From assembly GCA_001464385.1 (NCBI GenBank), contig LNFB01000259.1, positions 1-34,475 of the forward strand: a DNA stretch of 34,475 nt. Direction: 5' to 3'. Shown piece after piece: positions 20,832 to 28,766 of this stretch (the stretch's first letter is position 1; each line of letters opens with the position of its first letter). The DNA is from Deltaproteobacteria bacterium Ga0077550 (GTDB lineage Bacteria > Myxococcota_A > Polyangia > Nannocystales > Nannocystaceae). The translations under genes were made by a program, and so were the position numbers. Under the pieces are notes generated by a model that was not told where the DNA came from, searched no databases, and saw nothing but the letters and a program-made list of their open reading frames with translations.

Positions 20832-21746
20832 GTGCGCGAACGAAGCGATGTCCGACGAATCGGTGTGTTCCTCGCAGCTGTGTTCCTCGCAGTGTCCACG
20901 GCGGGTGGCTGTGACCGCGCGGCGTCGACGTCGGCCACGGGCGGTGACGCACCGGCCGATGGCCCGGCCAAGGCGGCTCCGATCCGCGGCGCGACCGACC
21001 CCAAGGCCGCCGACGCACCCAAGGCCGCGTTGCCCACCGCGACCGAGCTGCTCGACCGGGCGGTCGAGGCCCAGGGCGGGCGCGCCAAGCTCGACGACCT
21101 CGAGAGCTTCTACCTCGAGGGCGAACTCGTCGTGGAGGGCCAGAACATCACCGGCGCGATGAAGCTGTGGTGGAAGGCCGGCGACTTCTACACCGAGCAG
21201 AACATGGTCGGCATCGGCACCGTGCGCGCCGGCAAGCAGGGCGACGTGATCTGGTCCGAGGATCCGATCAGCGGCCTGCGTCGCCTCACCGGGGCCGAGG
21301 CCGCGCAGCAGGCGTGGGCGTCGAGCCCCTCGCTCGCGGCGCACTGGCAGCGGTACTTCGAGAAGGCCGAGACGATCGGCGAGCGCGCCGTGGGCGGGAA
21401 GAAGGCCTACGACGTGCAGCTCGTCGCCAAGGACGGCGCGAAGGTGACGTTGACCTTCGACGCCGAGAGCGGCCTCCAGCTGGCGCAGTCGTTCGATCAG
21501 GTCACGCCCATGGGCAAGATGCCGATCTCGGTGGAGCTGAAGGACTACCGCGAGGTCGGCGGGCTCAAGCTGCCGCACCTGCAGGTGACCGACGCGAAGC
21601 TGGCGAAGGCGACCCAGACCCTGACGAAGATCGAGCTCGGCGCCGCGGTCGACACCACGAAGTTCGCGATGCCGACCGGGGGCGCCGCGGTGGTGAAGCC
21701 CGAGGGCGCCGCCGACGGTGGTGGTGCGGCGGCGGCGGTGCCCTAG
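20832..21746 (+). CDS. LolA-like lipoprotein
   Basis: The 304-residue product has a lipoprotein signal (RRIGVFLAAVFLAVSTAGGC) followed by Asp at +2, which in E. coli means retention in the inner membrane. After an Ala/Pro/Lys linker comes TATELLDRAVEAQGGRAKLDDLESF, the common opening of LolA/outer-membrane-lipoprotein-sorting-like domains, and then a beta-rich body (FYLEGELVVEGQNITGAMKLWWK, AYDVQLVAKDGAKVTLTFDAES, MPISVELKDYREVGGLKLP). It may carry a lipid or sense one. The VFLA part of the signal peptide was made by a 15-bp in-frame duplication. The gene follows the S41-like gene and may be in its operon. Confidence 0.8.
   Translation: MRERSDVRRIGVFLAAVFLAVSTAGGCDRAASTSATGGDAPADGPAKAAPIRGATDPKAADAPKAALPTATELLDRAVEAQGGRAKLDDLESFYLEGELVVEGQNITGAMKLWWKAGDFYTEQNMVGIGTVRAGKQGDVIWSEDPISGLRRLTGAEAAQQAWASSPSLAAHWQRYFEKAETIGERAVGGKKAYDVQLVAKDGAKVTLTFDAESGLQLAQSFDQVTPMGKMPISVELKDYREVGGLKLPHLQVTDAKLAKATQTLTKIELGAAVDTTKFAMPTGGAAVVKPEGAADGGGAAAAVP
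20865..20894 (+). repeat. 15-bp in-frame tandem duplication in a signal peptide
   Basis: GTGTTCCTCGCAGCT (20865-20879) is followed by GTGTTCCTCGCAGTG (20880-20894), 13 of 15 identical. In the protein it gives VFLAA-VFLAV and lengthens the hydrophobic core by five residues. Confidence 0.8.
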
Positions 21747-21881
21747 CCGCGTGCGCGAGTTGCTGGGCGGGTCACTGAGCAGTTCGCCCAATGCGGCGCC
21801 GCGTCGTCACCGCGCCGCGGTGCGTTCGCTCGATCTCTTGCCGGCGTGATGCGGGGCACGGTCGTTGCACTGCCCTTGCGC

Positions 21882-23321
21882 ATGGGCCAGTCGACGCGGA
21901 GTTTCGTTCGAACCATGTTCGCCGCCGGTGCGCTCGCGATCGGCTGCACGAGCAGCGCGCCCTCCGACGAGCTGTGCCCCGCGGGCGACTGCTTCCCGGG
22001 CGAGACGCCGGACGACGCCGGCGGCGTGACCTGGGATCCCGCGGACGGGAGCAGCTCGGGGGACAGTGGCGGCGCAGATGGCGAGGACACCGGCGGCGAG
22101 CCGCCGGGCCCGCCATCCTCGGGCCTGCCCTGCGAGGTCGCCGACGCGCTCGCGGTCGCGTGCGGCGGGTGCCACGGGGCCGCGCCGGCGTTCGGCGCCC
22201 CGATGCCGCTGGTCACCTATGCCGATCTGCAGGTCCCCGCGCCGACGGATCCCACGCGCAAGGTCTTCGAGGTCGTCGCCGATCGCCTCGTCGCCGACGT
22301 GAAGCCGATGCCGCCCGACGGCGAGATGAGCGACGCGCACCGGCACGTGTTGCTCGACTGGATCGCGGCGGGGGCCGTCGAGGATCCGAACGCGACGTGT
22401 GATCCGGGCGACGGACCCGACGCCGATCCGGTCGGGCCCGACGCGCTGCCGTGCGATCCGAGCTTCGAGGTCCGCGCCCACGCGCCCGGCGATCCCGACG
22501 CGCCGTTCCTGGTGCCGGCCCAGGGCGCCGAGGATCTGTACCAGTGCTTCGCGTTCAAGGCCCCGTTCACCGAGCCGAGCCAGGCGATCGCGTGGGCGCC
22601 GATCATCGACGACGAGCGCGTCATCCACCACTGGATCCTCTATCGCACGCAGCAGCCGCAGGAGGATGGCGGGGTGTTCCCCTGCGATCTGTCGCTGCAG
22701 CTGCAGGCCGACTTCGTCGCCGGCTGGGCGCCGGGCGGCGAGAACGTGATGATGCCGCCGGGCGTCGGGCTCGAGCTCGGCGGCCCCGACGACTGGTACG
22801 TGATGCAGGTGCACTACCACAACGCGGCGCAGTACCCTGATGCGGCCGATCGCAGCGGCGTCGCGTTCTGTGTGCCCGAGACGCCCGAGCCGCAGACCGC
22901 CGGCGTGCTGACCCTCGGCACGACGAGCCTGAACATCCCCGCGGGCGCGGAGGACCATACCGAGGTCGGCAACTGCGGAGGACTGCTCACGCTGTTCTGG
23001 CCCGAGCTGCACATCATCGGCGCTTCGCCGCACATGCACGAGCTCGGTCGCGCGATGAAGACCGTGCTGACGCGGCAAGGCGGAGTCACCGAGACGGTCA
23101 TCGACAAGCCGTTCAACTTCGAGAGCCAGGGGATGTACTTCAACGATCAGGAGATCGTGGTCCACCCCGGCGAGAGCCTGCAGACGACGTGCACGTACGA
23201 CAACCCGGGCTCGGCGCCGGTCGGCTTCGGCGAGGGCACGGGCGACGAGATGTGCTTCAACTTCGTGCTCGTCTACCCGATCGACCAGCTCGCGAACCGC
23301 AACTGCGGGATCGTGTTCTGA
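21882..23321 (+). CDS. Lipoprotein fusing a cytochrome c domain to a copper type II monooxygenase
   Basis: With ATG 21882 the product has 479 residues: signal with lipobox (TMFAAGALAIGC, Cys22), a Gly/Ser/Asp linker to about 80, a cytochrome c-like domain with CGGCH at 94-98 and a possible Met ligand in VKPMPP, then a PHM/DBM-type domain. All copper ligands expected for that family can be placed: His249-His250 (VIHHWILY), His311 (QVHYHN), His384 and His386 (PHMHELGR) and Met457 (GDEMC). PHM/DBM enzymes hydroxylate substrates using ascorbate as electron donor; a fused heme could supply electrons instead. The substrate is unknown. GTG 21846 and ATG 21849 are alternative starts. Confidence 0.85.
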   Translation: MGQSTRSFVRTMFAAGALAIGCTSSAPSDELCPAGDCFPGETPDDAGGVTWDPADGSSSGDSGGADGEDTGGEPPGPPSSGLPCEVADALAVACGGCHGAAPAFGAPMPLVTYADLQVPAPTDPTRKVFEVVADRLVADVKPMPPDGEMSDAHRHVLLDWIAAGAVEDPNATCDPGDGPDADPVGPDALPCDPSFEVRAHAPGDPDAPFLVPAQGAEDLYQCFAFKAPFTEPSQAIAWAPIIDDERVIHHWILYRTQQPQEDGGVFPCDLSLQLQADFVAGWAPGGENVMMPPGVGLELGGPDDWYVMQVHYHNAAQYPDAADRSGVAFCVPETPEPQTAGVLTLGTTSLNIPAGAEDHTEVGNCGGLLTLFWPELHIIGASPHMHELGRAMKTVLTRQGGVTETVIDKPFNFESQGMYFNDQEIVVHPGESLQTTCTYDNPGSAPVGFGEGTGDEMCFNFVLVYPIDQLANRNCGIVF

Positions 23322-23353
23322 ACGTCGCGCCCTGGCCCGAGAACCGCGAGTGC

Positions 23354-24049
23354 TCAGGTCACGATCACGTGGGGCGGCTCGTGCTGGAACTCCGGCGAGC
23401 GCAGCGTGATCGTGCGCCCGTCGAAGCGGACGTCGAGCTCGAGCACGGCGCGTGACACGAGTCGACCCGCGGGCGCGCCGAGCTTGTAGCTGGCCATGAT
23501 GCCGGGTCCCGCGGGCAGCAGCTCGTCCCACGCGACGTAGGCGGAGCTGGTCGCGTCCCAGCGCGTCGGGCCACGCACGGCGATGGTCCCCAGGGGCGCG
23601 CCGGTGTCGGCGTCGACGAGGCGCGCGGCCTGGATCGCGAGGCGCTGCGCGATGTCGCCGTCGTGCGCGAGCGAGAGCTGCACCGTGGATTGGCGACACG
23701 GCGGCGACCACATGCCGTGCGCGGTGTCGCCGGCGGCGCGCTCCCGCTTGGGGGTGATCGGGGCGCCGGGCGCGAGGCCCGACGGCATCGGGGCGGGCGT
23801 CAGGGACGTCGGTGCGGCGGATGGCGCGGTGTCCGGGCAGTCCTCGACGAAGGACACCGAGGAGATGGTGCCGACGAGCTGGAGGAGCTTCGGCGGTGGG
23901 GGCTCGGGTTTGGGCTGGGGCTTGGGCTCCGGCGTGGGCGGGGCCTTGGCCTCGACCACCGGCGGCGCCTCGCGGTCCGGTGGTTCGTGGGACGTGCACG
24001 CGACGGCGAGGAGCGCGGCGCACAGGGGGATCGTGATGGACGGTCGCAT
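23354..24049 (-). CDS. Lipoprotein with Pro-rich linker, paralogue of 6454-7191
   Basis: The 231-residue product begins MRPSITIPLCAALLAVACTS (Cys18) and has a linker of Pro, Lys and Glu. The body contains TISSVSFVEDCPDTA, CRQSTVQLSLAHDGD, VAWDELLPAGPGIMASYKL and ends RSPEFQHEPPHVIVT. Each landmark has a counterpart in the same order in the lipoprotein at 6454-7191. Function is unknown; the two conserved Cys may form a disulfide. It converges with the copper monooxygenase gene, with 32 bases between stops. A TACCCT hexamer lies 12 bases before the start. Confidence 0.8.
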   Translation of the reverse strand: MRPSITIPLCAALLAVACTSHEPPDREAPPVVEAKAPPTPEPKPQPKPEPPPPKLLQLVGTISSVSFVEDCPDTAPSAAPTSLTPAPMPSGLAPGAPITPKRERAAGDTAHGMWSPPCRQSTVQLSLAHDGDIAQRLAIQAARLVDADTGAPLGTIAVRGPTRWDATSSAYVAWDELLPAGPGIMASYKLGAPAGRLVSRAVLELDVRFDGRTITLRSPEFQHEPPHVIVT

Positions 24050-24061
24050 GCGTCGGAGGAC

Positions 24062-24067
24062 AGGGTA
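24062..24067 (-). promoter_or_regulatory. Putative -10 element (TACCCT) of the 23354-24049 lipoprotein
   Basis: On the minus strand TTCGCTACCCTGTCC places TACCCT 12 bases before the ATG. Confidence 0.4.
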
Positions 24068-24131
24068 GCGAATGGCGGGCCTGTGGAGCCGCCAACGCGC
24101 GAGGGGCCGCGAACGCTCTATGCAGGGGGCC

Positions 24132-26138
24132 CTAGAACCGACCGACGATCACCGAGGTCCCGTTCTCGCGGGTCACCGAGTCGGTGTGGATCGTCAGCAT
24201 CGCGGTGCCCGGCGGCAAGCCCAGCATGCCCGACAGGTCGATCTGCGGGAGCGAGATGGCGCCGAAGCCGGTGGTGCCGAGCTGGCCGAGCAGGCCGTTG
24301 ACGAGCTGGGCCTCGAGGAGGTCCACGAACGATGCCTCCATCGCGATGTTGGACTCGTCGGCGGTGAGCTCGGTCTCGACGCGCTCGACCTCGGCGAGGT
24401 CGAGGACGATGCCGTTCTCGGAGGCCTGGATGTCGACGCGCACGACCAGCGTCGTGAAGGCGTCGAACTGCACGGGGTTGCCGTTGATGGTGAACGTCGC
24501 CGCGATCGCGATGTCGCCGATCGTCGCGAGCAGCGTGCCGGTCGGCCCGCAGTCGGAGACCGTCGGCGCGAGCATGCCGCTGACCTGCACGTCGAGGTCC
24601 TCGATGAGGCCGCCGCCGTTGATGCCACCGAGCGGGAACTCGAGCAGGCCGCCGCGCCAGCCGGCGTAGAGCAGCTCGTTGAGCGTGTCGTCGGCCAACG
24701 CGATCTCGAGCGGGGCCTGACGCGGGATGGTGAGCGACTGCGGCGCGAGGCCACAGCCCACGCGCTCGGGCACGCCGAGGTTGTCGTACGCGGTGACCTC
24801 GAGCGTCGGGTAGCCGCCGGCGCGCAGCACCACCGCGCCGCCCTGCGGCGGCGAGTCGGCCGGCGGCGCGACGCCGTCGTGGAAGTCGGTCGCGGTGAAG
24901 TCGGCGGCGAGATCGACGGGGATCGACTTGCGCGCGTTGCCGAGGTTGGGGAACTCGAACGTGGTCGCGAGGGTGAGCGCGGCCAGCCCGTTGGCGAGCG
25001 CGGGCCCGAGCTGCGCCTGCACCTGGTCCTCGAGCGCACCCTCGAGGCTCGCGACCAGCGAGTCGTGGATGAAGATCTCGACGACCGACAGCAGGATGTC
25101 GGTCCACGCGTTGTTCGACCAGATGTTCACGTCGTCGGGGTCGACGACCGCGTCGACCCCGACCAAGATCGCCGACAGCTGGTGATCGGGCGACGCGGTG
25201 AGCAACAGCGTGCCCGTGACCTGCACCGCCGCGATCGACAGGCCGCCCGTGCCGTCGCCGCCGGCGAGCTCGCAGCCGAAGTTGGTGCAGTCGAACTCGA
25301 GGTCGCCCACGATGTCGCGCAGGCTCGCGTCGAGGCGGATGCCGCCGTCGGCCCCCGCGAGGGCGACGCTCGCCGAGCCGAGCTCGAGGCTGGTGAGGTA
25401 GACGTCGTAGCCGACCTGCGACGCGATCGGCGAGTCGCCGCTGGCGAACGCGCTGGTGTCGAAGGTGCCGAGCGCCAGCTCGAGCGCGGTCGCGAGGTCG
25501 TCGACCGGCAGGCTGTGATCGCCGTCGTCGAGCGATTCCTGGGCCAGCCAGAAGCCGAGGCCCTCGGGCACCACGCCGTCGGGCGGGGTCGTCGGCTTGC
25601 GGAAGCCGGTCGACCACAGGAACGACTGCACGCGGCGGCGCTTGTTGCCGGCGTCGTCCTCGGTCTCGAACACCAGCACGTTGCCACCGACGTCGACCGC
25701 GACGTCGTGGGCGAAGCTGCCGTCGGCGGCGACGGTCACGGGCTCGCCGTTGAGCGACAGCGCGGTGATCGTGCCCAGGCCGCTGGCGACCGTGCCGGTG
25801 ACCGTGACGCTCGGCGTGTTCGCGGCGCCGGTGATCGTCGCGGCGCGCGGCGGGAACGTCACGTCGATGTTCGGCCGACACGCATTCGTCAGCTCGGGCT
25901 CGTGCGTGCACGCGCCGCCGTCACACGTGTCGACGGTGCAGGGGTCTGCGTCGTCGCAGGCACAGGCGTCGTCGGCACCGCTGGTGGGACTGTCGGTGGT
26001 GGGGCCCGCCGTGGTGTCGCCGGACTCGGCGCCGGCCGTGCCCCCCGCGTCGCCGTCGGCGGAGGAGGAGTCGTCGCCACAGGCGAGCGCGGTGCTGCCG
26101 AACAGGAGCAGGGCGAGGCTGCGCGCGCGTGCAAGCAT
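24132..26138 (-). CDS. Large lipoprotein: Cys-rich segment, Ig-like domain, possible TULIP-like domains
   Basis: The 668-residue protein has a lipoprotein signal (MLARARSLALLLFGSTALAC), a Gly/Ser/Asp/Thr linker to about 48, a Cys-rich motif (CACDDADPCTVDTCDGGACT) found in many myxobacterial surface proteins, and an Ig-like domain (about 80-165: VTVTGTVASGLGTITALSLN). The remaining 480 residues alternate amphipathic strands with helices such as SLEGALEDQVQAQLGPALAN and LLEAQLVNGLLGQLGTTGF. This layout recalls BPI/TULIP lipid-binding tubes, but that is by eye only. Start at 26136-26138, eight bases after a TACACT hexamer. An outer-surface role, perhaps lipid or envelope binding, is inferred. 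Confidence 0.8.
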   Translation of the reverse strand: MLARARSLALLLFGSTALACGDDSSSADGDAGGTAGAESGDTTAGPTTDSPTSGADDACACDDADPCTVDTCDGGACTHEPELTNACRPNIDVTFPPRAATITGAANTPSVTVTGTVASGLGTITALSLNGEPVTVAADGSFAHDVAVDVGGNVLVFETEDDAGNKRRRVQSFLWSTGFRKPTTPPDGVVPEGLGFWLAQESLDDGDHSLPVDDLATALELALGTFDTSAFASGDSPIASQVGYDVYLTSLELGSASVALAGADGGIRLDASLRDIVGDLEFDCTNFGCELAGGDGTGGLSIAAVQVTGTLLLTASPDHQLSAILVGVDAVVDPDDVNIWSNNAWTDILLSVVEIFIHDSLVASLEGALEDQVQAQLGPALANGLAALTLATTFEFPNLGNARKSIPVDLAADFTATDFHDGVAPPADSPPQGGAVVLRAGGYPTLEVTAYDNLGVPERVGCGLAPQSLTIPRQAPLEIALADDTLNELLYAGWRGGLLEFPLGGINGGGLIEDLDVQVSGMLAPTVSDCGPTGTLLATIGDIAIAATFTINGNPVQFDAFTTLVVRVDIQASENGIVLDLAEVERVETELTADESNIAMEASFVDLLEAQLVNGLLGQLGTTGFGAISLPQIDLSGMLGLPPGTAMLTIHTDSVTRENGTSVIVGRF

Positions 26139-26146
26139 GAATGGGC

Positions 26147-26152
26147 AGTGTA
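26147..26152 (-). promoter_or_regulatory. Putative -10 element (TACACT) of the large lipoprotein gene
   Basis: On the minus strand CCGCTACACTGCCCATTC places TACACT eight bases before the ATG, almost identical to the element of the Crp/Fnr gene. Confidence 0.5.
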
Positions 26153-26256
26153 GCGGTCGGGATGTCCGGCGGCCAGTTCGCCGCGCGTTGCCATCGCGCT
26201 CGTACGTCGATGCTACGGGGATTGCCCCATGCGTCGCGGCGGGTGGCGCGGTGCTG

Positions 26257-26262
26257 TACAGT
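26257..26262 (+). promoter_or_regulatory. Putative -10 element (TACAGT) of the broken lipoprotein gene
   Basis: GCTGTACAGTCG lies 18 bases before ATG 26281; GGGGGTGAG at 26270-26278 could serve as ribosome-binding site. Confidence 0.3.
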
Positions 26263-26280
26263 CGAATCGGGGGTGAGTGG

Positions 26281-26777
26281 ATGCTGCACCGGTTGAATCG
26301 CGCGATCTCGTTGGGGTTCGGGCTCGCGGGCTGCGGCGCGCGCGTCGTCGATGGCGGAAGCGACGGCAGCCACGGTGACAGCGCGGGGGAGGGGACGTCG
26401 GCGAGCGCGACGGTCACGACGATCTCGTCGTCCGCGACGGTCTCGTCGACGATGTCGACGGCGGGGGAGTCCTCCTCGGCGGGCGATGTCGACGACGCCA
26501 CGTCGCGCTGGCGCGGGGCGACGCGGCGCTGCGGGCCGCGGTGGTCGCAGCGTTCCACGATCCCGCGCGGTGGATCCCGTGCGGGCCCGCGGTCGAGCCC
26601 GCGCAGGTCGACGCGGATCGCTGGCGTGGGCACGGGCGGCTCACCGCGGGCGATCGCATCGCGATCGCACGGCAGGCGATCGCGGTGATCATCGTGCCCG
26701 CCGCGCAGCGATTGCTCGATGGGGCGCAGGCGAGCCCCGGGCCGCGCGCCCACGATGGCGCCCGAGGGATCGCCTGA
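26281..26777 (+). pseudogene. Lipoprotein gene, frameshifted
   Basis: The frame from ATG 26281 encodes a lipoprotein signal (MLHRLNRAISLGFGLAGCG) and a typical Ser/Thr/Gly linker (SASATVTTISSSATVSSTM, TAGESSSAGDVDDA). Near 26490-26508 the coding signal moves to the next frame, which continues ALARGDAALRAAVVAAFHD, WIPCGPAVEPAQVDADRW, GDRIAIARQAIAVIIVPAA to a TGA at 26775-26777. The original frame beyond this point is Arg/Trp-rich and improbable. The change equals loss of one base. Repaired, the protein would have about 165 residues. It may be a decayed gene or a sequencing error; it stands directly before the kinase gene. Confidence 0.55.
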
Positions 26778-26843
26778 GCGAAGCGGCCCCGCGACGAACC
26801 AGCGAACGGTCCCCGCAGCGCAGCGTCGCCGCCCCGGGCGGGC

Positions 26844-26849
26844 TATCCT
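26844..26849 (+). promoter_or_regulatory. Putative -10 element (TATCCT) of the kinase gene
   Basis: GGGCTATCCTCGGCGT places TATCCT six bases before ATG 26856; the same string GGCTATCCTCGG precedes the LysR-type gene. Confidence 0.5.
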
Positions 26850-26855
26850 CGGCGT

Positions 26856-28766
26856 ATGGGTGGGGTACTCGAGGAGACTCCTGTCGGGACTCCGACGCCG
26901 GACGCCGCGCCGGCGACGGTCACGTCGGCGCACCGCCGGGAACGCGACTCACATCCACCGCCGCCGGTCGGCGCCGCGCACCGATTCCGGACCGACCGCC
27001 TCCTCGGACGCGGAGGCATGGGAGAGGTCGAGCTGGTCGTCGACGACCGCCTCGGCCGGGCCGTGGCGGTCAAGCGCCTGCTGCCGACGGCGTCGCGCGT
27101 GCGCTTCGAGCGGGAGATCCGCGTGCAAGCGCGGCTCGAGCACCCCGCGATCGTCCCCGTGTACGACGTGGGCGAGGCGGACGGACGGCCGTACTTCATC
27201 ATGAAGCGCGTCGTCGGTACGACCCTCGCCGCGGTGCTGGCGGAGCTCCGCGACGGTGACGCGGGGGCCCGCGCGCGTCATGGCCGGCGTCGCCTGCTCT
27301 CCGATTTCGTGCAGGTGTGCCATGCGGTCGCGTACGCCCATGATCGCGGGGTCGTCCACCGCGATCTGAAGCCCGCCAACGTGATGCTCGGCGAGTACGG
27401 TGAGGTCTACGTGCTCGATTGGGGCGTCGCGAAGATCCTGGACGAGACCGATCTCGACGAGCACGCCACCGGCGGCGACGTCGAGGCGGTCGGGACCGTC
27501 GCGGGCGCCCTGGTCGGCACCGTCGGCTACATGGCGCCCGAGCAGCTCGCGGGCGCCGAGGTCGACCGCCGCGCGGACGTCTATGCGCTCGGGGCGATCC
27601 TCTTCGAGATGGTGACGCTGCAGCGGCTCCACGCCGGCGCGAGCTTCGACGAGCTCGCGGCCTCGACCCGCACGCCCCCGCAGACCCGCATCCACGACGC
27701 GCTCGTGGGGCTCGCGATCGACGACGAGCTCGAGCAGATCCTGCTCCGGGCGACGGCACCGGCGCGCGACGACCGGTATGCGGATGTCCGCGCGCTACTG
27801 CTCGCGGTCGAGGCGCATCTCGACGGGGATCGGGATCTCGAGCAGCGCCGCGCGCAGGCCCGCGCCCACCTCGAGCGAGCGGCCGCGGCCGCGTCCCGTT
27901 CGGACGACGAGCACGCCCACGCCGAGGCCATGCGCGAGGTCGGGCGCGCGCTGACGCTGGCCCCGGGCGACGCCGCGTCGCGCACGTTGCTCGCGAAGCT
28001 CCTGCTCGATCCGCCGACGCGGGTCCCGGCGGCCGTCCACCGTCGCCTCGACGAGGCCTACGACACCGAGATCCGCCGCAACGCGCGGCTCGGCGCCGAC
28101 GCCATGCTGGGCTTCGTCGTCCTCGGCGCCCTCGCGGCGTGGATGGGCGTGCGCGACCTCGGCCTGTGGTCGGCGATGCTCGCCGTCGGCCTGGTGATCG
28201 TCGCGATCTCGTGGAGTCGGGCGCGGAGGGCCCGGGGCGACGGCGAGATGCTCCGGGCCGCCGCGCTCCACGCCCTGCTGATGGCCCTCGTGACGCGCAT
28301 CGCGGGGCCGCTGTACTTCGCGCCCCTGGGCATCGCGGTGACCACCGGGATGTTCATGTTCAGCTCGCGCAACCACCGGGCCGCCATCATCGGGATGGGG
28401 CTCGCGGCGATGACGATCCCCATGGTGCTCGAGGCGTTGGGCGTGATCGCGCCGTCCTACACCTTCGAGGGCGATCGCATGATCATCCACGCCAACATGC
28501 TCGCGTTCCCACCGCTGGCGAGCACCGTCATGTTCTGGGCGACCAACGCGATGCTCATCGTCGCCGCCGGCCTCGCGTCGGCGCGGGCGTACGCCGAGGT
28601 CAGCGAGACGCGGCGGCGGCTGGCGATCTCGTCGTGGCAGTACGAGCAGGTGCTCGTCGACGAGCGCTCGCCGGGCGCAGGTCAGTTGCACGCGACGCCG
28701 TTGGCCGCGGCTGGCGTGCCGAACTCGCCCATCACGTTGCCGTCGACCAGCGGCGTGTTCGAGTAG
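26856..28766 (+). CDS. Ser/Thr protein kinase with C-terminal multi-TM domain
   Basis: The 636-residue protein has a Hanks-type kinase domain (about 43-325): GRGGMGEV (51-58), Lys73 in AVKRL, HRDLKPANVML (168-178), DWG (188-190) in place of DFG, and GTVGYMAPEQ (221-230). The DWG variant is common in myxobacterial and planctomycete kinases. A helical linker (about 326-400) leads to five or six membrane segments (about 413-580: AMLGFVVLGALAAWMG, AMLAVGLVIVAISW, GIAVTTGMFMF, IIGMGLAAMTIPMVLEALGV, MFWATNAMLIVAAGLASA). No extracellular sensor domain is visible, so the membrane domain may itself sense. The last 28 residues overlap the convergent lipoprotein gene. Confidence 0.93.
   Translation: MGGVLEETPVGTPTPDAAPATVTSAHRRERDSHPPPPVGAAHRFRTDRLLGRGGMGEVELVVDDRLGRAVAVKRLLPTASRVRFEREIRVQARLEHPAIVPVYDVGEADGRPYFIMKRVVGTTLAAVLAELRDGDAGARARHGRRRLLSDFVQVCHAVAYAHDRGVVHRDLKPANVMLGEYGEVYVLDWGVAKILDETDLDEHATGGDVEAVGTVAGALVGTVGYMAPEQLAGAEVDRRADVYALGAILFEMVTLQRLHAGASFDELAASTRTPPQTRIHDALVGLAIDDELEQILLRATAPARDDRYADVRALLLAVEAHLDGDRDLEQRRAQARAHLERAAAAASRSDDEHAHAEAMREVGRALTLAPGDAASRTLLAKLLLDPPTRVPAAVHRRLDEAYDTEIRRNARLGADAMLGFVVLGALAAWMGVRDLGLWSAMLAVGLVIVAISWSRARRARGDGEMLRAAALHALLMALVTRIAGPLYFAPLGIAVTTGMFMFSSRNHRAAIIGMGLAAMTIPMVLEALGVIAPSYTFEGDRMIIHANMLAFPPLASTVMFWATNAMLIVAAGLASARAYAEVSETRRRLAISSWQYEQVLVDERSPGAGQLHATPLAAAGVPNSPITLPSTSGVFE

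Noticed and set aside
24072..26153. Long plus-strand frame opposite the large lipoprotein
   Set aside because: Composition of Glu, Arg, Val and Gly without any motif; the minus strand has signal peptide, Cys-rich motif and promoter-like element.
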